Assembly: GCA_013335665.1 (NCBI GenBank)
Contig: JAAXVE010000047.1
Location: 1-6,644 of the forward strand
Origin: Candidatus Falkowiibacteriota bacterium
Lineage (GTDB): Bacteria > Patescibacteriota > Patescibacteriia > Patescibacteriales > GWE2-39-37
Reading direction: 5' to 3'
Length of the DNA: 6,644 bases
Of this stretch, positions 1 through 6,411 are shown in pieces (positions within the stretch are counted from its first letter, which is position 1; every line of letters starts with the position of its first letter). The translations under genes were made by a program, and so were the position numbers. The notes under the pieces are model-generated. The model was not told the origin of the DNA. It worked only from the letters and a program-made list of their open reading frames with translations, and did not search any database.

Positions 1-797
1 AGCTGAAGTCAGTCGGCATACATTTAGGGTTGTACACCAACGGGGGCATATTAAATAATGAAATATTAGAGGCGCTGGCCGGACTCGATTTCGTCAGAGT
101 TTCCTTGGACGCAGGTTCCGCAAAGACGCACAAGCTGGTGCACGGCTGCAAAAACGATGACGATTTCAATAAGGCACTTGGCTTTATTCGGAAAGTAAAA
201 AGTTTGAATGGTCCGGAAATTGGGGTTTCGTTCATAGTTTTGAAAGAGAATGTTCAAGAAATCAGCGTTGCTGCTGCTGCCGCTAAATCTGCCGGTGCAG
301 CGTATTTGGAACTCAAGCCGGCATATTTGTCTGATTACACTTTTAATCAGGACGTTTTCGCCGATGTTGGACCGATTTTGCAGACAGAGATGGAGAAGTG
401 CGAAGCTTTGAGAGATAACGGATTCAGGATTGTATCGAACAACCAACTAAGAAGCCGCTTTGCCGGCGGTGACGAGGTTTCCGATTTGACGCGGCTCATA
501 AGCCCACGTCCATGCCTGACGTGCAGGCTGCGCATGGTTGTCAGCCCGACCGGCTGCTACCTGTGTACGCCGCACCGAAGCAAAGAAGAATATAGAATAG
601 GCGACCCCATGACCGAATCATTGGTGGAAATCTGGAATGGTCCCTTGCGGGTAAGCATGGCTGACCGGCTTTGCATGTATAAGTGCGCCTATTATGAGCA
701 AAACGAACTATTGCTTAAACTTAAAGAGGAAGGACGTGCTTTCAACCCGGAGCCCAGCCGAAGCGGCATACCGCTTGAGCAAAGATATTTTTTATAA
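1..797 (+). CDS. Radical SAM enzyme with C-terminal SPASM/twitch-like Fe-S region (5' end outside window)
   Basis: The reading frame is open from base 3 to the TAA at 795-797, so the true start and the CxxxCxxC cluster that binds S-adenosylmethionine lie upstream of the window. A TTG at 30 is open in frame but sits inside conserved sequence (LYTNGG), so it is not the start. The visible part has features typical of the radical SAM barrel: YTNGG, then a strand-loop reading VRVSLDAG, and later GVSFIVLKEN. The C-terminal part has six cysteines, encoded at 513, 522, 555, 564, 672 and 684 (C-x2-C-x10-C-x2-C-x35-C-x3-C). The stretch GCYLC followed by RIGD and LVEIWNGP is the usual look of a SPASM or twitch domain holding one or more auxiliary [4Fe-4S] clusters. 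Such enzymes modify peptides or oxidise or rearrange sugars and cyclitols. With a sugar aminotransferase and a glycosyltransferase directly downstream, a carbohydrate dehydrogenase or epimerase role is favoured by inference. Substrate unknown. Confidence 0.85.
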   Translation, partial: LKSVGIHLGLYTNGGILNNEILEALAGLDFVRVSLDAGSAKTHKLVHGCKNDDDFNKALGFIRKVKSLNGPEIGVSFIVLKENVQEISVAAAAAKSAGAAYLELKPAYLSDYTFNQDVFADVGPILQTEMEKCEALRDNGFRIVSNNQLRSRFAGGDEVSDLTRLISPRPCLTCRLRMVVSPTGCYLCTPHRSKEEYRIGDPMTESLVEIWNGPLRVSMADRLCMYKCAYYEQNELLLKLKEEGRAFNPEPSRSGIPLEQRYFL

Positions 798-806
798 AAT
801 GTACTA

Positions 807-1901
807 ATGATTAAACCTTTGGATTTCGCTAAAACTTATGCTGAGATTCTTCCTGAATTGAGTCAGGCTTTTGAGGAATTTATATTGAACGGCGAATATA
901 TAGGCGGGTCGCCTGTTGAACGCTTTGAAAGCAAAATCAAGGAACGGACTGGCGCTATTCATGCCATCGCCTGCAAAAGTGGCACGCATGCTCTTCAATT
1001 GGCATTGCTCGCCGCGGGCATAGGGCAGGGTGATGAAGTAATAACGGTTGCGAATACATATTACGCTACCGCCTATGCCATACGTTCGGTGGGGGCCATG
1101 CCTATTTTTTGCGAAGTAGACTTTGCAAGTGGCTTGATGGATTCTGGCCGCGTCGATTCTTTAATTACATCGCGCACCAAAGCAGTCATGCCGGTGCATC
1201 TTTATGGTGCGCCGGTGGATCTGGATGCTCTGGGTAGTATATGTGCGCTGCATGGCCTGCATCTTATAGAAGACTGTTCACACGCGTTCGGTTCTAGTTA
1301 CCACAACACCCCTATTGGTATCAATTCAGATTTTGCCTGCTTCAGCTTGTATCCCACGAAGAATCTTGGCGCATTCGGCGATGCTGGCATGGTTCTGACC
1401 CGTTCTGCCGAGCATGATGCGAGCGTCAGGAGGATGCTATATTTATGCGACAGAAGTCGGTCGGTTTTCCCGCCGCGGGCTATACACGCCATGCTTGACC
1501 CTTTGCAAGCGGCTTTGTTGACCGTGACATTGGATGCTTTCCCTGGATACAAACACCGCCGTCAGGAACTAGCAGGGTTGTATCGGAAAAAGCTTGCAGA
1601 TAAGGTAAGGATGTTGCCCGAAGACCCGAACAGCGAAGTTAATCCGTACGTATTTCCTATTTTTACCGATAAGCGTGACCAGTTGTTACGCTATTTGAAA
1701 GACATGGACATTCATGTTCAAGTCCATTATGATACGGATTTGCACCGTTTGCCTCAGTTCGGAGGCCTGGCGGCGGGTTCACTGCCGATAACCGAAAGGC
1801 ATAATCGGGAAGTGTTGAGCCTGTCAGTCCATCCGTCCTTGACGAACGCTGAGGCGGAGATGGTTAGCGAGGCAGTAGTCTCTTTTATTAATGGAAATTA
1901 A
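807..1901 (+). CDS. DegT/DnrJ/EryC1/StrS-family PLP-dependent sugar aminotransferase
   Basis: This 364-residue protein has the usual length for its family, which transfers an amino group, normally from glutamate or glutamine, to a keto-sugar (often nucleotide-linked) or keto-cyclitol. Visible family marks, in order: the N-terminal YIGGSPVERFE (31-41), the phosphate-binding SGTHAL (58-63), HLYG (131-134), the cofactor-pyridine aspartate in EDCSHAFG (D156), and the Schiff-base lysine in YPTKNLGAFGD (K185). DPLQAALL follows in the second half. All expected catalytic residues are present, so the enzyme should be active in the cytoplasm. The start at 807 lies 9 bases after the upstream stop. No Shine-Dalgarno sequence is visible, so translational coupling is likely. 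The ATG overlaps the stop of a two-codon open frame (ATG TAC TAA at 799-807). Its natural partner is the preceding radical SAM enzyme, which could produce the ketone it aminates; that is inference. Family assignment is firm, substrate unknown. Confidence 0.93.
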   Translation: MIKPLDFAKTYAEILPELSQAFEEFILNGEYIGGSPVERFESKIKERTGAIHAIACKSGTHALQLALLAAGIGQGDEVITVANTYYATAYAIRSVGAMPIFCEVDFASGLMDSGRVDSLITSRTKAVMPVHLYGAPVDLDALGSICALHGLHLIEDCSHAFGSSYHNTPIGINSDFACFSLYPTKNLGAFGDAGMVLTRSAEHDASVRRMLYLCDRSRSVFPPRAIHAMLDPLQAALLTVTLDAFPGYKHRRQELAGLYRKKLADKVRMLPEDPNSEVNPYVFPIFTDKRDQLLRYLKDMDIHVQVHYDTDLHRLPQFGGLAAGSLPITERHNREVLSLSVHPSLTNAEAEMVSEAVVSFINGN

Positions 1902-1907
1902 TTTTTT

Positions 1908-2891
1908 ATGGAGAAGGTCGTCATATTCATCCTAGGGTACAGAGCCAGAAAGTTTTTGGAAGCTGGCAGCATGTCTTCAATTATGGTGGCAGCGAAGAGG
2001 ATCGGAGGTGCCGAAGTGCGGGCTGTTTATCTTGATAACTATTCACGCGACGGATCAGTGGAATTGGTATTGGAACGTTATCCCGACGTCGATTTGCTGG
2101 TGTCGCCGCGTAATTATATGTATTGCAAAGGCACGAACACTGGTATCCAGTACGCCTACCACCGGTATAAGCCGGATTATTTTATTTTAGTTGACGCGGA
2201 CAATTATTGTGAGCCTGACGCTTACGACGAACTCTTGAGGTTCGCTTTAGAGCATAAGGAGGCCGGGTTGATTCAACCGTTAGTAAGAAACAGCGTTGAC
2301 AAGAATGTATTGTATTCTTGTGGCCATCGTTACATCGATGACGTGTTTTGCCGTCCTCTTAGGGAAATTCCCGATGACCGGGCGCGTCTGCTCGACTTGC
2401 CGAGTTGTTCGATCTCCTCGACTCTGGTTAAGACAGAGGTGTTCGCGCGTTGCGGCCTGCTTGATCCTATTTTTGAAATATACTATGAAAGCAGTGACCT
2501 TTCTTTCCGTGCAAGGAATGCCGGATTCAAATGCGCCTGCCATGATAGAGCAGTAACTTATAATGACGGAGCGAAGGTCTCTGATATCGACAATTACCAT
2601 GAAGGTTATTATCGGAATCGTAACGGCTTGATCTTTTGGAAAAAGCATGAAGAGTTCAAGTATCAAAAATTGCTGGAAATCCAGCTAAAAGAGTATGAAA
2701 AATTAACTAGCGAGCTTGCACGCCACGAATTTGGTTTGGGCATGATAGCCGAAAGCACACGTAAAGGAATTGAAGATGGGATGCGTATTGCTGCTGAATA
2801 CGATACCATCGCGGAGCCGCCTGTCAGCCTGGACGCATTCGACAAGACGACAGCCGTCCTTCTGCAGTCAGGAATTCTTTTGAATCGCTGA
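1908..2891 (+). CDS. Family 2 glycosyltransferase (GT-A fold, rhamnosyltransferase-like)
   Basis: This 327-residue protein has the layout of an inverting GT2 enzyme of the WcaA/rhamnosyltransferase type. The N-terminal strand and nucleotide-binding aspartate read LDNYSRDGS (42-50). RNYMYCKGTNTGI (68-80) matches the conserved N-x-G-x-N-x-G segment of these enzymes, ILVDADN (93-99) contains the metal-binding DxD, and YYESSDLSFRARNAGF (192-207) is the acceptor/catalytic-base region with D197 as the likely base. RNRNGLIFWKKH (236-247) is a typical tail of this subfamily. A helical, charged extension follows from about 248 to the end. No membrane segment or signal peptide is seen, so it probably works on the cytoplasmic face with a nucleotide-sugar donor. 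The gene starts 6 bases after the aminotransferase stop in an AT-rich stretch without a clear ribosome binding site. It probably attaches the amino sugar made by its neighbours, or another sugar, to a lipid carrier or metabolite; donor and acceptor are unknown. Confidence 0.9.
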   Translation: MEKVVIFILGYRARKFLEAGSMSSIMVAAKRIGGAEVRAVYLDNYSRDGSVELVLERYPDVDLLVSPRNYMYCKGTNTGIQYAYHRYKPDYFILVDADNYCEPDAYDELLRFALEHKEAGLIQPLVRNSVDKNVLYSCGHRYIDDVFCRPLREIPDDRARLLDLPSCSISSTLVKTEVFARCGLLDPIFEIYYESSDLSFRARNAGFKCACHDRAVTYNDGAKVSDIDNYHEGYYRNRNGLIFWKKHEEFKYQKLLEIQLKEYEKLTSELARHEFGLGMIAESTRKGIEDGMRIAAEYDTIAEPPVSLDAFDKTTAVLLQSGILLNR

Positions 2892-2892
2892 T

Positions 2893-5202
2893 ATGGGACA
2901 CGTTACCGCAAAACTGGGTATGACTGCTGACAGCCGTGGATTACGTTCACTGGAAACTCTGTATAGGCGTTTTATCAAGAAGCGAAAGAAGGAAATAAAG
3001 GCCTATTTAAGGTCATTAAAGCACGAAACTATAAGAGAATGCGCTCCTGAGCTGCCAATCGAAATTCCGGGCATCCATCAAGCCCGGCCTTCGGCCGCGT
3101 TGGAGGACGAGATTTTTGGGAGCAGCGTTAGTCCCCACTTTATAGGCACAGCCGCCTATTATAAGGGGTTTTTCAATCATTTTTTTCATCACGACCTCTA
3201 TGGTCAGTATGATTCGGAGGAAAACGTGATTATAAGTACCGGCGCGCTGGATCAGGATGAAATGAAGATGCCGGATTCGCTGAAATACGCGATAGATTTC
3301 GCTCTGGCTAACAACTGGTATGGTTATTCGTGTAGTCTTGGCCGGGAGTCGGCAAGAGAGGCTATAGCTGATTTGGAAAAGATAAAGACAGGCGATGACA
3401 GTTTGTCGCCCGGCAACGTAGTCCTGATTAAGGGGGTGACAGACGGGCTTTATCATCTAGTTTCATTTTTGAAAGAGCAGTCCGGGGAGGGCGAATTCAA
3501 CATCCTGACCCATCTGCCAACTTATATTCCCTTTGCCACAGCTTGCGAAAAGATAGCCCCGACCGAATTCGTGAATCTGGGTGACAACTTTGTTTCCCCA
3601 GTAGAAAAGATAATGCAGGGTATCAAAAAAGAAACGAAGGCGATACTACTGTTGGCAGATATGAATCCTCTCGGCAAAGCTTTGACCACAGCGGATTTGA
3701 ATCGCTTAGCCGACCATTGTTCTTCTCGGAAGATATTCCTGATTGTAGACGAGGCGGGCGCCAAATATCCTGAGATAGACAGACGAGATCTAAAACCGAA
3801 TCCGTATCTGATCAGGCTTGAGAGCTTGTCAAAAAAGATATCTGTTCCCGGAATGAAGCTTGGCTATTTCGTGGCCGACGCCGCTTTAGTCAGCAAATTT
3901 TATGAAAGGGCCTCGACCTGTTACGGCGGTCCTGCATCATTTTTTTATCTGCTCCAGGAATTCGAAGCCAGATTCCATGCTTTCTCCTTGCAAGGCATTG
4001 AAAATTTAGGGCATGACGAATTGAAGCTATTCGATCATAACTACCGTTTGTCTATGAGTTGGCTCCAAACGCTTTATGATGACTACAGATTAAATAGGTA
4101 TTATTATAGTAAAAAGATTGAGTCGCAACGAGCCTATGCAATACAGACGCTGCGCAGCCACATGCCGGCCTTGGTAAGCGAAATAATTGTTCCTGAGACA
4201 GGAATAAACGTTTTTGTAAGGCTTAATTTGCCTTCGGACAGCTACGGTTTTTTTAGAAAGTTGCTATTGAAGAAACGTGTGGCCGTATTTCCGGGGATTT
4301 GTTCCGGCGTAGACGGCGGCGCTTGGGTTAGAATTACGGTCGGAGTTTCTAAAGAGACGCTTATTAAAGGGTTGGAAGGCCTGATAAGCTGCTTGAAGGA
4401 GGAGTTTGCCGCCAACGCGATATCGAACGACCATCTTTATTATGCAGCATTGATGGATTGGGGTGGCTACGGCGTTGTTGACAACATAGATTTCAGTTCG
4501 CACCTTTATGATGTTTGCCGCAATACAATGGTTCTGCGCAAACATCTGAACGTAAGAATTGAAGAGCAGTTAAACGATAGTGATCTATTCGATCTCGTGA
4601 TGTGTCACGATGCGGGAAAAGTAGTAAGCGTGCTGGTTTGGCGAATGCGTAGGGTTTTACGTTTGCAGAAGCGGTACGCGAGAACGCCGCAACGCATCCT
4701 TGGCCGATGGCGGGATGAGGACCTTTTGGGCTGGAAGGATAAGTTGGCCAGAGGCTGTCCGGTTGGCTTGGACGAGTTTTATGAATGTTTCCCCTTTGTT
4801 AGCAAATTTAAATCTGTTATCGATTGGGATAGCGCCAAGCCGCAAAAGGATACGGTTTTTACGCGATATATTTTAGAAAACCTTCAGGAAAAAACTGCAG
4901 GTGAGAGTGAACGGATCGGCAGGATTTTGGCCGCTATAAGCAAGGAAGTCTGGGATATTCCCCAGGACGGGCAGCTGTCGGCAGCGGAGATAAGTGCGAT
5001 AATCCTGGATGCAGCTGACAAGGTGGCCGATTTCGAATTAGAAAATACACCATCACGCGCGCAGGTCATCGCCTATTTGCGACAAAAAGAGAAGTATGCC
5101 AAGCGTCGCTATGGCAAGGCGGACGGCTTGCCTACATCGGCAATCAGCAAAGAATTCAAAATTATCAAAAGGCTCATAGACAAGGTGTTTGATTTTGAAT
5201 AA
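2893..5202 (+). CDS. Fusion protein: class I/II PLP aminotransferase domain plus C-terminal HD-type phosphohydrolase-like domain
   Basis: This protein has 769 residues, nearly twice the usual length of an aminotransferase. Residues 1-45 are basic and probably helical. Residues from about 75 to 505 form a fold-type I PLP domain: YGYSCSLGRESAREAI resembles the substrate-entry region, DMNPLGK (N258, P259) and IVDEAG (D286) hold the cofactor, SLSKK contains the Schiff-base lysine (K314), and WVRITVG contains the likely carboxylate-binding arginine (R480). From about 515 to 769 the sequence changes character. It shows H537, then CHDAGK (H572, D573), and ILDAADKVADFE (D709), the H...HD...D signature of the HD metal-dependent phosphohydrolase superfamily. 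The H-to-HD spacing of 35 residues is as remembered for YfbR-type nucleotidases, but the distance to the last aspartate (136) is longer than usual, implying an inserted segment. The start at 2893 is one base after the upstream stop, with no good ribosome binding site, so coupling is likely. Both domains appear catalytically intact. Substrates are unknown, and the HD call is by motif only. Confidence 0.85.
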   Translation: MGHVTAKLGMTADSRGLRSLETLYRRFIKKRKKEIKAYLRSLKHETIRECAPELPIEIPGIHQARPSAALEDEIFGSSVSPHFIGTAAYYKGFFNHFFHHDLYGQYDSEENVIISTGALDQDEMKMPDSLKYAIDFALANNWYGYSCSLGRESAREAIADLEKIKTGDDSLSPGNVVLIKGVTDGLYHLVSFLKEQSGEGEFNILTHLPTYIPFATACEKIAPTEFVNLGDNFVSPVEKIMQGIKKETKAILLLADMNPLGKALTTADLNRLADHCSSRKIFLIVDEAGAKYPEIDRRDLKPNPYLIRLESLSKKISVPGMKLGYFVADAALVSKFYERASTCYGGPASFFYLLQEFEARFHAFSLQGIENLGHDELKLFDHNYRLSMSWLQTLYDDYRLNRYYYSKKIESQRAYAIQTLRSHMPALVSEIIVPETGINVFVRLNLPSDSYGFFRKLLLKKRVAVFPGICSGVDGGAWVRITVGVSKETLIKGLEGLISCLKEEFAANAISNDHLYYAALMDWGGYGVVDNIDFSSHLYDVCRNTMVLRKHLNVRIEEQLNDSDLFDLVMCHDAGKVVSVLVWRMRRVLRLQKRYARTPQRILGRWRDEDLLGWKDKLARGCPVGLDEFYECFPFVSKFKSVIDWDSAKPQKDTVFTRYILENLQEKTAGESERIGRILAAISKEVWDIPQDGQLSAAEISAIILDAADKVADFELENTPSRAQVIAYLRQKEKYAKRRYGKADGLPTSAISKEFKIIKRLIDKVFDFE

Positions 5203-5246
5203 AAGCTAAAAATGCATGATTAAAGTATTCTGTAGTTTTAGTGGAG

Positions 5247-5286
5247 GCTGTTTGCTGTCGATGGCCAGACTCCGTAGCAGCTTTTT
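5247..5286 (+). terminator. Possible weak terminator after the operon
   Basis: GCTGTT at 5247-5252 can pair with AGCAGC at 5276-5281 (one G-T pair), followed by five T residues at 5282-5286. The loop is 23 nt and the stem is short, so this is a poor intrinsic terminator. It sits where the four-gene operon should end, just before the next promoter, which is the main reason to list it. The rest of the 194-base gap between genes (5203-5396) holds the promoter and leader described separately. Confidence 0.25.
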
Positions 5287-5290
5287 AAAC

Positions 5291-5319
5291 TTGACCATTT
5301 TAGCATATTTTGTTATGTT
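5291..5319 (+). promoter_or_regulatory. Sigma70-like promoter of the first tandem paralog
   Basis: TTGACC (5291-5296) and TATGTT (5314-5319) are separated by 17 bp. The -35 box matches consensus at five of six positions and the -10 box at four of six. Support comes from the second paralog, which has the same arrangement at the same distance from its gene: 77 bases from the end of the -10 box to the ATG here, 79 there. Transcription would start near 5326, at or just before the first leader hairpin. Confidence 0.65.
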
Positions 5320-5325
5320 ACTACA

Positions 5326-5396
5326 TTCTGGCAAGCCAGTGTTCTTTGCAGTAAATGGCTTTAACGGCCATATTTTAATACCTCGGGAGGTAGGAG
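5326..5396 (+). promoter_or_regulatory. Structured 5' leader, copy 1 (two hairpins and ribosome binding site)
   Basis: Hairpin P1 is CTGGC (5328-5332), loop AA, GCCAG (5335-5339). The linker at 5340-5354 contains CTTTGCAGTAA. Hairpin P2 is ATGGCT (5355-5360), loop TTAAC, GGCCAT (5366-5371), with one U-G pair closing the loop. The ribosome binding site GGAGG (5386-5390) is 6 nt before the ATG. The palindrome TACCTC-GG-GAGGTA (5379-5392) covers this site and could hide it. The leader of the next gene (6340-6411) has the same elements in the same order, with paired substitutions in both stems. I do not recognise it as a known riboswitch class. The calls come from reading by eye, without a folding calculation. 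Confidence 0.6.
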
Positions 5397-6230
5397 ATGT
5401 CTTGCAAACAATCTGAAGTTGATGGAATGAACAGCGCGGCGAGACAATATTGTTTTGCTGGCCATGTAATGCCAAAGGCGGGTCTTGTCTACAGTTTGGA
5501 AATCCGCAAAGGCGAGCCTGTAATTATTCGCTTGCGTGGACAGCGCCACAAGTTCGTTTCCCTGAGCACTCTGAATCAGGAGGTGGCAGCAGCATATCGT
5601 CGTATATTTGAAGTTTACAAGAGAATGGAGGAGATGCAGGAAAACATTAAAGCCTGTCATCAGAGAATTGAACTTTTCGAAGGATTGTTCAATACCAACT
5701 CTTCATTCATTCGCCGGCATCTTGTTGGTGCCTATCCTGATCTGGCCATGAAAGGCGCGTTGTCATTGAAGCAGAACGGCGAATCCTATATCTTGACCTT
5801 GTCCGGCAAGGAGCTGTCCGAGGTTGAGGTATTAAAAACGATCGGTGACACGTTGATGCCCACCATTGTGGCGAGGGACAAAACACACGACAATATTCTT
5901 ATCATGGAGTGTGCCCTTCGGGAGGAAGAGATCGCTCACGAAGATCTTTGCGAAACATACGGGCTGCTCCTAGAGAGTGCTCGTCTCAAGATTGCTGAGC
6001 TCCACCCGGAAATTGATGGCGTGATCAATGTTGTAATGGAAAAAGATGAGATGTGCCTGTTTATTGTTGAAAACGTTGACGAGACGGTAGACTCGATTCC
6101 TTCTGATTTCAAGCTTCGTTTAGCTCTTGATCATAATGCCGGTGAACAACTCCCGGAGGAAGTGATTGAGCAATTCGGTTTGACTTCGGTTATCGAATCT
6201 ATCGCCAGCCTTTTGCAGGTTACGAAATAA
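5397..6230 (+). CDS. Uncharacterised 277-residue protein, first of two tandem paralogs
   Basis: I do not recognise this family. The ATG at 5397 is preferred over the in-frame ATG at 5427 because GGAGG lies 6 nt upstream and the leader plus the first codons (Met-Ser-X-Lys-Gln) recur in the next gene. The protein has no signal peptide or membrane segment and is rather acidic, so it is probably cytoplasmic. Residues 30-64 (from LVYSLEIRKGEPV through RLRGQR) form the part clearly shared with the paralog. Residues 60-98 are helical and charged (YRRIFEVYKRMEEMQENIK), a likely short coiled coil. The rest may contain two related units. Near residue 113 (YPDL) and near 203 (HPEI), a helix end is followed by a beta-hairpin-like segment (ALSLKQNGESYILTL and NVVMEKDEMCLFIV). 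It has its own promoter and structured leader and is followed by a strong terminator, so it is a single-gene transcription unit. It could be a regulator, scaffold or structural protein; the sequence does not decide. Confidence 0.85.
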   Translation: MSCKQSEVDGMNSAARQYCFAGHVMPKAGLVYSLEIRKGEPVIIRLRGQRHKFVSLSTLNQEVAAAYRRIFEVYKRMEEMQENIKACHQRIELFEGLFNTNSSFIRRHLVGAYPDLAMKGALSLKQNGESYILTLSGKELSEVEVLKTIGDTLMPTIVARDKTHDNILIMECALREEEIAHEDLCETYGLLLESARLKIAELHPEIDGVINVVMEKDEMCLFIVENVDETVDSIPSDFKLRLALDHNAGEQLPEEVIEQFGLTSVIESIASLLQVTK

Positions 6231-6252
6231 TCTGCCCCAAATCCAATTCATG

Positions 6253-6281
6253 CCCGTTTCTTCAGTGAAGCGGGTTTTTTT
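6253..6281 (+). terminator. Rho-independent terminator
   Basis: CCCGTTTC (6253-6260) pairs with GAAGCGGG (6267-6274) in an 8-bp stem with one G-T pair and a 6-nt loop TTCAGT, followed by seven T residues (6275-6281). It lies 22 bases after the first paralog's stop codon and before the second paralog's promoter, so the two paralogs are transcribed separately. Confidence 0.92.
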
Positions 6282-6303
6282 GGCTTAAATATGGTTTTTA
6301 ATA

Positions 6304-6332
6304 TTGACAGTTTTGACTTTTCTTGTTATGGT
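6304..6332 (+). promoter_or_regulatory. Sigma70-like promoter of the second tandem paralog
   Basis: A perfect -35 box TTGACA (6304-6309), a 17-bp spacer and TATGGT (6327-6332). The spacer ends in TTGT directly before the -10 box, as in the promoter at 5291. The predicted start of transcription is near 6339, at the base of the first leader hairpin. Confidence 0.72.
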
Positions 6333-6338
6333 ATGGAA

Positions 6339-6411
6339 TCTGACAAAAAGTCAGTGATCTTTGGCAGTAAATGGTCATTCCGACCATATTCAATATCCCT
6401 GGAGGTAGAAG
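6339..6411 (+). promoter_or_regulatory. Structured 5' leader, copy 2 (two hairpins and ribosome binding site)
   Basis: Hairpin P1 is CTGAC (6340-6344), loop of five A, GTCAG (6350-6354). The linker at 6355-6370 contains CTTTGGCAGTAA. Hairpin P2 is ATGGTC (6371-6376), loop ATTCC, GACCAT (6382-6387), fully paired. GGAGG (6401-6405) lies 6 nt before the ATG. Compared with copy 1, P1 has a G-C to A-U exchange, and P2 has C-G to U-A and U-G to C-G changes that all keep pairing. The palindrome covering the ribosome binding site in copy 1 is mostly lost here. Confidence 0.62.

Larger units (their letters stand above)
5291..5411 (+). repeat. Duplicated promoter-leader-start unit, copy 1
   Basis: The segment from the -35 box to the fifth codon of the first paralog is a diverged direct repeat of 6304-6426. 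A hand alignment from the first hairpin to the ATG matches at roughly three quarters of positions, with the longest shared blocks being GCAGTAAATGG, CCATATT and GGAGGTAG. The similarity extends into the promoter spacer but stops upstream of the -35 box. Confidence 0.8.

Noticed and set aside
799..807. Two-codon frame ATG TAC TAA just before the DegT-type aminotransferase
   Set aside because: It has no ribosome binding site and is short enough to occur by chance in AT-rich sequence. I note it only as a possible re-initiation oddity.
5328..5339. P1 inverted repeat as a DNA operator at the transcription start
   Set aside because: Its position would suit a repressor site, but the spacer changes from 2 to 5 nt between copies, which a dimeric DNA-binding protein would rarely tolerate. 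An RNA hairpin explains it better, though an operator is not fully excluded.
5326..5396. Known riboswitch (fluoride, preQ1, guanidine, glutamine or c-di-GMP classes)
   Set aside because: From memory, the conserved bases and arrangement of these classes are not seen; the leader has only two short hairpins and a different conserved linker.
5216..5416. Open frame of 66 codons on the + strand over the promoter and leader of the first paralog
   Set aside because: It crosses the -35/-10 boxes, both hairpins and the start of the real gene, has no ribosome binding site, and there is no sign that the matching region of the second unit keeps this frame.
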